Below the pieces are notes generated by a model, which was not told the origin of the DNA, did not search any database, and saw nothing but the letters and a program-made list of their open reading frames with translations. From the NCBI GenBank assembly GCA_001556995.1, contig LSKF01000066.1, positions 1 to 37,486 on the forward strand: a stretch of 37,486 bases of DNA, written 5' to 3'. Positions 33,284 to 37,486 of the stretch are shown piece by piece (the stretch's first letter is position 1; every line of letters starts with the position of its first letter). The position numbers were made by a program, and so were the translations under genes. Origin of the DNA: Erythrobacteraceae bacterium CCH12-C2. Its GTDB lineage: Bacteria > Pseudomonadota > Alphaproteobacteria > Sphingomonadales > Sphingomonadaceae.

Positions 33284-34368
33284 ACCCGCTCTACCGCCCC
33301 GCCAGACACCCACCAGATCGCCGCTTCGCCGCGAATGGCATCGAAGGGGGCGAGTTCGGTGCCGGTCATCCAGACCTGCGCCTTGCCCTCCCGCAGCCGC
33401 CGAAACAGCTCGGTGCGGCGAACCGGATCAAGATGCGCGGCGACCTCATCGAGCAGCAACACGCTGGGGCGGCCAGCCGCCGCGAGGATGCCGTGCGCGA
33501 GGGTAATGGCGATCAGCATCGCTTTCTGCTCGCCGGTCGAACAGGCTGCCGCAGGTTGGCCGGTCGAGGCCATTGTGACCTGCAATTCATCGCGCTGCGG
33601 CCCGGTCAGCGCGCGCCCTGCGGCCCGATCACGCGGGCGGTTGCGGGCGAATTCGGCACGCAGTGCGGTCTCGTCAAGCGGGCCGCCGGGGAGGTAGGTG
33701 AGGGCAGGGCGGGCAAAGGGTTCGGGGGGCAGGGCGGAGAGTTCATCCGCCAACCGCGCCACCAGCGCCGCCCGGGTGCGCGCGACGGCCGCGCCTTGCT
33801 CCGCCACCTGCGCCTCAAGCGCATCGAGCCAGCGCGGATCGCCGCCCGTTTCCAGAACCTTTCCCCGTTCACGCAGCGCCGTCTCCAGCGCGTTCACCCG
33901 CCGCGCATGATCGGGCGCGAGTGCCAGCGCCATGCGGTCCATGAACCGCCGCCGCGCGCCCGCGCTGTCGGTGAACAGGCCGTCCATGGCAGGGGTCAGC
34001 CAGCTCAGCGCCAGCCATTCCGCAAGGCTCGCCGCGCTCGCAGCGGCGCCATTGACCCGCACCAGCCGCCGCGTAGGGCTTCCGGCTTCAGTATAGGTCC
34101 CAAGCCGCGCCGAGACTGTGCCCGCCTCGGTCAGGCTCGCTCCAATCGCGAAGGGCAGGGGCGGATCGCCCGGCGCGGCGCGGCGTGCCAGATCGCCAAG
34201 GGCCGCCCGCCTGAGGCCTCGCCCCGGACCAAGCAGCGACAGCGCCTCAAGGATATTGGTCTTTCCCGCCCCGTTCTCGCCCACCAGCAGGTTAAAATGC
34301 GCCGTCTCGCCCAGCGTGGTTGCCGCGTGGTTGCGGAAGTTTTCGAGGGTGATCCGGCTGAGGCCCAT
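33280..34368 (-). CDS. recF: DNA replication/repair protein RecF
   Basis: A 362-residue SMC-like ATPase that helps load RecA at gaps and stalled forks. Visible: N-terminal RITLENFRNH, Walker A GENGAGKTN (30-38), signature-like STGEQKAML (about 280-290) and Walker B LLLDEVAAHLD. Length is normal. It is not next to dnaA/dnaN here, as is common in alphaproteobacteria. It converges with tesA, their stop codons interlocking in the palindrome CTAG (33280-33283). Its start is divergent from the small-peptide/pspC locus, 241 bases away. Confidence 0.95.
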   Translation of the reverse strand: MGLSRITLENFRNHAATTLGETAHFNLLVGENGAGKTNILEALSLLGPGRGLRRAALGDLARRAAPGDPPLPFAIGASLTEAGTVSARLGTYTEAGSPTRRLVRVNGAAASAASLAEWLALSWLTPAMDGLFTDSAGARRRFMDRMALALAPDHARRVNALETALRERGKVLETGGDPRWLDALEAQVAEQGAAVARTRAALVARLADELSALPPEPFARPALTYLPGGPLDETALRAEFARNRPRDRAAGRALTGPQRDELQVTMASTGQPAAACSTGEQKAMLIAITLAHGILAAAGRPSVLLLDEVAAHLDPVRRTELFRRLREGKAQVWMTGTELAPFDAIRGEAAIWWVSGGAVERV

Positions 34369-34530
34369 GACGTTCTGGCGGTTAGCACAGAGCGATAATT
34401 TGGCCAGTGCGAGCGCGGGAAAACTCTCGATCCCAACCCTTGGTGAAAATTCCCAAGCTTTCGCGTGGCTGAATGGGGTGATGCCCCGCTGAAAGCATGC
34501 GAATGGCGGAAATCAGCCGTTTTTCGAGTT

Positions 34531-34546
34531 TGGCACGGCTCCTGCA
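34531..34546 (+). promoter_or_regulatory. Sigma-54 (RpoN) promoter
   Basis: TGGCACGGCTCCTGCA matches the consensus TGGCACG-N4-TTGCA with a single mismatch (CTGC for TTGC). The diagnostic GG (34532-34533) and GC (34544-34545) are exactly ten bases apart. Transcription would start near 34557, about 53 bases before the first small-peptide start codon, reading into the peptide/pspC genes. Such a promoter needs an enhancer-binding activator, which is not in the window. Confidence 0.8.
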
Positions 34547-34558
34547 AAGTTTCTGGCA

Positions 34559-34576
34559 TCCCCGGGATGGTCCCGG
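34559..34576 (+). promoter_or_regulatory. Palindrome/hairpin at the predicted transcript start
   Basis: ATCCCCGGGAT (34559-34569) is a palindrome around a central C. The overlapping CCGGGA-TGG-TCCCGG (34562-34576) is a perfect hairpin. The two cannot form together. They lie at or just after the predicted sigma-54 transcription start, so they could be a 5'-end RNA stabiliser or a protein site. Confidence 0.45.
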
Positions 34577-34609
34577 AAACAACGCAAGACACACCAAAGG
34601 AGACATCAC

Positions 34610-34723
34610 ATGACCGCCACCGAAACCAGCAACCGCCTCTTCGCCGCCGCCTTCTCGGTCGTCATTTCGGCCGCGTTCTTCGCCTACGCGATCATCCCCG
34701 CCACCCCCGGCCTCGTTGCCTAA
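34610..34723 (+). CDS. 37-residue single-span membrane peptide, paralogue 1
   Basis: ATG 34610 to TAA, 37 residues, with an excellent ribosome site (AAAGGAG, 34596-34602, seven bases before the ATG). The peptide has a short polar start containing ETS-R (residues 5-9), then one membrane segment (about 10-29) rich in Ala, Phe and Val, and ends IIPATPGLVA. It is identical in length, without gaps, to the next peptide, with 21 of 37 identities by my count, which argues strongly that both are genuinely translated. No family recognised. It is the first gene after the sigma-54 promoter and probably shares a transcript with its paralogue and the pspC-domain gene. Confidence 0.8.
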   Translation: MTATETSNRLFAAAFSVVISAAFFAYAIIPATPGLVA

Positions 34724-34768
34724 GCCTGACCCTCTCCAACCCCTCTCAAACACAAGGATCACACAATC

Positions 34769-34882
34769 ATGTTCGGCCCTGAAACCTCTGCCCGCTTTGC
34801 CTCTGCCGCTTTTGCTGTCGTGCTGACGGTCGCCAGCCTTGCCTATGCGATTGTTCCCGCCAGCCCCGGCCTGATGGCTTGA
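34769..34882 (+). CDS. 37-residue single-span membrane peptide, paralogue 2
   Basis: ATG 34769 to TGA, 37 residues, with AAGGA (34754-34758) ten bases before the ATG. It has ETS-R at residues 5-9, a membrane segment (about 10-29) and the ending IVPASPGLMA, mirroring the upstream peptide. It looks like a tandem duplication since diverged, as third-position differences are frequent and the reading frame is kept. It lies 32 bases before the PspC-domain gene. A role as a small membrane partner of PspC, like PspB or PspD in enterobacteria, is possible by context only; the sequences are not recognisably related to those. Confidence 0.8.
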   Translation: MFGPETSARFASAAFAVVLTVASLAYAIVPASPGLMA

Positions 34883-34914
34883 TTTTGGCCCCTCTCAACA
34901 GGAGTTTTGCTACG

Positions 34915-35130
34915 ATGACTAACCTCACCCGCAATTCGGATGGCAAGCCGCCCCGCGTTGGCTTTCGCCTCGACAAGACCAACGGCAAGGTTTTTGGCGT
35001 GTGCGCCGGGATTGCCGATTATGCCGGGATCGACACCATGCTGGTGCGGGTCGGCTTTGTCGTCGGCGCGCTGGTCAGCTTCGGCACGGCGGCACTGGTC
35101 TACCTCGCCATCGCATTGATCGCGGATTGA
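34915..35130 (+). CDS. pspC: PspC-domain small membrane protein
   Basis: A 71-residue protein. The domain is FRLDKTNGKVFGVCAGIADY, then GIDTMLVRVGFVV and a second hydrophobic stretch ALVYLAIALIAD, the complete PspC pattern, in which GVCAGIA and the LVR-F segment are hallmarks. PspC senses inner-membrane stress in the phage-shock response, binding PspB and PspA. ATG 34915 follows AGGAG (34900-34904). In many bacteria psp genes are sigma-54 controlled through PspF, which agrees with the promoter upstream. No pspA or pspF is in the window. It is the last gene of this set, followed directly by a palindromic repeat and a hairpin. Confidence 0.85.
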   Translation: MTNLTRNSDGKPPRVGFRLDKTNGKVFGVCAGIADYAGIDTMLVRVGFVVGALVSFGTAALVYLAIALIAD

Positions 35131-35173
35131 GTGCAGCGACGAAGAGCGGTTCCCGGTTTTCGGGCCGCTGCAC
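35131..35173. repeat. Palindromic element, copy A (43 bases)
   Basis: Outer arms GTGCAGCG (35131-35138) and CGCTGCAC (35166-35173) are perfect complements. The core between them contains GAAGAGCGGTTCCCGGTTTT, of the same design as the element at 35217-35265. It begins at the first base after the pspC stop codon. Confidence 0.7.
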
Positions 35174-35190
35174 CTGATTGGAACAACCGG

Positions 35191-35213
35191 GAAGGGGCCA
35201 CATCGGCCCCTTC
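35191..35213 (+). terminator. Strong hairpin, likely terminator of the pspC set
   Basis: GAAGGGGCC (35191-35199) pairs perfectly with GGCCCCTTC (35205-35213) around a 5-base loop, followed by TTCTTCG, a partial T-tract. Its place between a plus-strand unit and an opposing SDR gene suits a terminator. Confidence 0.65.
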
Positions 35214-35216
35214 TTC

Positions 35217-35265
35217 GTGCATGGTCAGGAAAAGTGGGAACCGGTTTTCCGGTTCGACCATGCAC
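35217..35265. repeat. Palindromic element, copy B (49 bases)
   Basis: Outer arms GTGCATGGTC (35217-35226) and GACCATGCAC (35256-35265) are perfect 10-base complements. Inside lies GAAAAGTGGGAACCGGTTTT, with its own perfect GAACCGG-TTTT-CCGGTTC hairpin (35238-35255). The inner GGAAAAGTGGGAACCGG type of motif closely resembles palindromic repeats I know as widespread in Rhizobiales. It ends 11 bases from the SDR stop codon. Confidence 0.75.
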
Positions 35266-35276
35266 CACCCAAAATT

Positions 35277-36059
35277 TTACATCGCTGAGATACCGCCATC
35301 CAGTTTGAGCTCCGCGCCCGTCATGAAGCGGCTTTCATTGCTGGCGAGATAGACCACGGCATTGGCGATATCATTGGGCTCGCCCACGAATTTGAGCGGA
35401 ATCTGCCGCGCCAGCTTTTCCAGCAGCACATCCTTGTCGAGCGCGTGCGCCTTGGCCGTACCGTCAAGGATCGGGGTGTCGACAAAGGTCGGATGCACCG
35501 AATTGCAGCGGATCTGCATCCCCTTCTTCGCGCAGTGGAGCGCGATCGATTTCGACAGCATCCACACCGCCGCCTTCGAGGCATTGTAAGCGGGCATGGT
35601 GTCGCTGGCGATCAGCCCGGCGATGCTAGAGATGTTGATGATCGATCCCGGCGCGTGCTCGCGCATCAGCGGCAGGGCCTTCTGGCAGCCGTGGAAGATC
35701 GAGTTAACGTTGATGTCAAAGCAGCGCTGCCAATCGGCGAAGGTGCAGGCCTCGATATTGCCCGGCACCCCGATCCCGGCATTGTTGACCAGCACGTTGA
35801 GCCCGCCAAGGTGCTCGCGCGCCGCCTCGACCGCGGCCTCCCACTGGGCGGGATCGGTCACGTCATGCGCGATGGCGAATGCGGTGCCCGCGCCCATCTC
35901 GGCATTGATCAGCGCCGCGGTTTCCTCAGCGCCTGCGCCATTGATATCGGTCGCCAACACCCGCGCGCCTTCCTGCGCGAGCCGCACGCAATGCGCGCGG
36001 CCAAGGCCTTGCGCTCCGCCGGTGACCAGGGCCATCTTGCCCGCAACACGTCCTGCCAT
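35277..36059 (-). CDS. Short-chain dehydrogenase/reductase (SDR), classical
   Basis: A 260-residue NAD(P)-dependent oxidoreductase with TGGAQGLGRAH (14-24, cofactor loop), D38 in ATDINGAG (an acidic residue that favours NAD over NADP), NNAG (about 91-94), SSIAG with the catalytic Ser, and YNASK with the catalytic Tyr and Lys. The C-terminal DGGISAM is typical. Hydroxyacyl, steroid or cyclohexanol dehydrogenases are close by type, but substrate cannot be assigned. It follows the NUDIX gene with a gap of three bases, so the two are co-transcribed. Confidence 0.92.
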   Translation of the reverse strand: MAGRVAGKMALVTGGAQGLGRAHCVRLAQEGARVLATDINGAGAEETAALINAEMGAGTAFAIAHDVTDPAQWEAAVEAAREHLGGLNVLVNNAGIGVPGNIEACTFADWQRCFDINVNSIFHGCQKALPLMREHAPGSIINISSIAGLIASDTMPAYNASKAAVWMLSKSIALHCAKKGMQIRCNSVHPTFVDTPILDGTAKAHALDKDVLLEKLARQIPLKFVGEPNDIANAVVYLASNESRFMTGAELKLDGGISAM

Positions 36060-36062
36060 ATT

Positions 36063-36623
36063 CTATTCCTCTCCCAAATATCCCGGTGTTAGCAGCATCG
36101 CTATCCGCACATCGACCGCATGGCCAGCCCGCCGCCATTCGGCGACGAAGCGCGAAAGATCGCGCAAGGCAACGCGGTGGACGGTGATGTTCTCGCCCTC
36201 GGTTCCGCCGCCTTCGCTGACTCGGGTGAGGCCCGTCGCCTTCAGCAGTGTGAAGCATTCCGAGACCATGCCGGGCGAGGAGTAGAATTCGCCCAGCACC
36301 TCCATGGTCGCGGCGCGGTAGCCAGTTTCCTCCTCCAGCTCGCGCGCGGCAGCGGCGGTCGCGTCTTCGCCCTCGCTGCCCGCGTCATCGCCGACAAGGC
36401 CTGCCGGAATTTCGAGGCTGAAGCGGCTCAAGGGCACGCGGTATTGGCTGACGAGGATCACATGGCGGGTGCCGTCGGCATCCTCATCAAGCGCGATGAT
36501 CGCCGCAGCGCGGATGCCGCGCGCACGGCCCACATATTCCCAGCGCCCCCGGGTCTTGGCGGTGATGAACTTGCCTTCCCACATCACCTGTTCGGGCAGG
36601 TCGGCGTCGCGGTCTTTGATCAC
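36063..36623 (-). CDS. NUDIX hydrolase (ADP-ribose pyrophosphatase-like)
   Basis: A 186-residue hydrolase of nucleoside diphosphates linked to another group. The NUDIX box is clear: E-x7-RELEEETGY (part of G-x5-E-x7-REUxEExGU), preceded by SLEIPAGLVGD, the pattern of ADP-sugar pyrophosphatases. There is a small Gly/Ser-rich insert just before the box. I choose GTG 36623, with GGAG nine bases upstream. The frame continues to an ATG at 36680, but those 19 codons (MAKEKCSPSTGSGRTE) are encoded inside the inverted-repeat element and are probably not authentic. It is followed by the SDR gene three bases after its stop. Confidence 0.85.
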   Translation of the reverse strand: MIKDRDADLPEQVMWEGKFITAKTRGRWEYVGRARGIRAAAIIALDEDADGTRHVILVSQYRVPLSRFSLEIPAGLVGDDAGSEGEDATAAAARELEEETGYRAATMEVLGEFYSSPGMVSECFTLLKATGLTRVSEGGGTEGENITVHRVALRDLSRFVAEWRRAGHAVDVRIAMLLTPGYLGEE

Positions 36624-36634
36624 AGCACAAATCT

Positions 36635-36725
36635 CCGTTCGTCCTGAGCCTGTCGAAGGACTGCACTTCTCTTTTGCCACGAGCGAGAAGAAGGACGGCC
36701 CTTCGACAAGCTCAGGGCGAACGGG
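36635..36725. repeat. Long inverted-repeat element, copy 2
   Basis: Arms at 36635-36665 (core CTGAGCCTGTCGAAGGA) and about 36695-36725 (core CCTTCGACAAGCTCAGG) pair imperfectly around a 29-base loop. It shares the arm cores with the copy at 6520-6618, and the bases just inside the left arm (CTGCACTTC, then CTTTTG) are also shared. It lies upstream of the NUDIX gene and downstream of the TPM-domain gene. Confidence 0.85.
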
Positions 36726-36751
36726 TCAAGAGCAATGTTCAAGGATGAGGA

Positions 36752-37426
36752 TCAGACCTCGATCAACCGATCCGGCAGCTCGTTCACGTCCTCTTCCCCG
36801 CGCGGAAAGTGCTCGGCGAGCACGAAGCCGACATCGCGGATGCCCACCGCCAGCCCCTCGGCAATGCGGCCCTTGCGGATCTCGGCGAGCATATCACCCA
36901 TTGCCTCGCCCCACACCTCCGCCGCGACCTTGGCGGCGATGGCTTCGTCGGCGACGATTTCGGCGCGGTGTTCGGCCATCGAGAGGTAGATCATCACGCC
37001 CGTGCGCCCGGTGGTGCGGCGATCAGCGCCAACCTTGAACTGGCGCACCGCCTGATTGTGGACGCGGATGGTCTTGGTGGGGCCGGGGATCAGCGCGAAC
37101 TTGATCGGCTGCCACTGTTGGACCAGCAACACGCCGAGGAACTTGAGGAGGCCGAGCGCGATCACCATGCTCGCCATTTCGCCGGTGGTCCATTCATGGC
37201 CCCAGCCGCCAATCGCCGCGTCCCAGGCGGTGAGGAACGGCTGCGGGAAAGCGGCAAACACGCTCATCGCGGTGAAACCCGCGCCGATCGCCCAGAGCAG
37301 GGCGACATCCGTATAGCCGTCCGAGCGTTCGGCCAGCACGGTCACGATTTCGCCGGAGGTCTGGGCTTCGGCAGCCGTCACAGCGTCGCTGACGAGCTTG
37401 TGCCCGGCGGCATCAAGATAGGCCAT
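36752..37426 (-). CDS. TPM-domain membrane protein
   Basis: A 224-residue protein of the TPM (YgcG/Psb32-like) family. The N-terminal half starts the domain (SDAVTAAEAQTSGEIVTVLA, residues 13-32) and is interrupted by two or three membrane segments (about 42-62 and 85-105). The second half carries RTTGRTGVMIYLSMAEHRAE and ends with a short acidic tail (GEEDVNELPDRLIEV). This split form, with the membrane segments inside the domain, is the second gene of the usual TPM pair (lemA-TPM-TPM). Function unknown; acid phosphatase activity has been reported for some plant relatives. It follows the next entry after three bases. Confidence 0.88.
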   Translation of the reverse strand: MAYLDAAGHKLVSDAVTAAEAQTSGEIVTVLAERSDGYTDVALLWAIGAGFTAMSVFAAFPQPFLTAWDAAIGGWGHEWTTGEMASMVIALGLLKFLGVLLVQQWQPIKFALIPGPTKTIRVHNQAVRQFKVGADRRTTGRTGVMIYLSMAEHRAEIVADEAIAAKVAAEVWGEAMGDMLAEIRKGRIAEGLAVGIRDVGFVLAEHFPRGEEDVNELPDRLIEV

Positions 37427-37429
37427 CGC

Positions 37430-37486
37430 TTACCACCCCCCGGAGGCGCCGCCGCCCCCGAATGAACCGCCGCCGCCAGAGAACCC
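37430..37486 (-). CDS. TPM-domain protein, C-terminal end only (cut by window edge)
   Basis: The reading frame enters from the right edge and gives only 18 residues, GFSGGGGSFGGGGASGGW, then TAA. This Gly/Ser/Phe-rich tail ending in Trp is characteristic of YgcG-type TPM-domain proteins, whose tail follows a membrane segment. The gap to the next gene is three bases, so this is the upstream partner of the pair. The N-terminal domain lies outside the window. Confidence 0.85.
   Translation of the reverse strand, partial: GFSGGGGSFGGGGASGGW

Noticed and set aside
35131..35265. The paired palindromes as a CRISPR array or attachment site
   Set aside because: There are only two non-identical units with internal symmetry, no spacers of even length, and no cas or integrase genes nearby.

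Overview
The window is a GC-rich (roughly two-thirds G+C), densely packed stretch of alphaproteobacterial chromosome. I infer Sphingomonadales, most likely near Erythrobacter/Porphyrobacter, from hemC-hemD followed by a Mic60-like gene, a TonB-dependent receptor of the type abundant in sphingomonads, FixJ-like regulation, and the codon and protein style. It is housekeeping-type sequence. I see no phage, insertion sequence, CRISPR array, rRNA or tRNA. The first 24 bases are a sequencing-adapter remnant (Tn5 mosaic end), so the left edge is an assembly artefact and the lipoprotein gene there is cut.

Layout, left to right. (1) 25-3824, minus strand: tsaD-gpsA-flippase, coupled by 4-base overlaps, then the start of a lipoprotein gene. 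(2) 3869-6505, plus: hemC-hemD-Mic60-like. (3) 6520-6618: a long inverted-repeat element, then ubiH-type hydroxylase (minus) divergent from a DsbD/ScsB-type thiol reductase (plus). (4) 9946-14287, minus: lipoprotein, S10 peptidase and uvrB; the lipoprotein overlaps the dsbD tail by 107 bases in antiparallel orientation. (5) 14410-15894, plus: a DUF3617 lipoprotein with an EF-hand-like loop, and an alpha/beta hydrolase. (6) 15986-20108, plus: circularly permuted ATP-grasp, alpha-E, transglutaminase-like protein and the Anbu proteasome-type hydrolase, preceded by a palindrome-rich promoter region and followed by a FixJ-like regulator with a degenerate receiver. (7) 20894-25625, minus: extensin-like lipoprotein, VOC protein, PutP, TypA/BipA. 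(8) 26057-29240, plus: TonB-dependent receptor with a good terminator, then a DUF805 protein. (9) 29272-33283: ybbP-like permease and ybbA-like ATPase divergent from a TesA-type esterase, the same arrangement as in E. coli. (10) 33280-34368: recF. (11) 34531-35130: a near-consensus sigma-54 promoter, two tandem paralogous 37-residue membrane peptides too short for ordinary gene calling, and a PspC-domain protein. (12) 35131-35265: two palindromic repeats around a hairpin. (13) 35277-37486, minus: NUDIX-SDR pair, a second copy of the long inverted repeat, and a pair of TPM-domain genes, one cut by the right edge.

The most interesting parts are the sigma-54-preceded small-peptide/PspC locus (a possible envelope-stress module with no PspA or PspF in view), the Anbu gene set with its unusual upstream palindromes and the adjacent pseudo-receiver regulator, and the two families of dispersed palindromic elements. 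The Anbu/ATP-grasp/alpha-E/transglutaminase association is already described in the literature. The paired peptides are, to my knowledge, not characterised.
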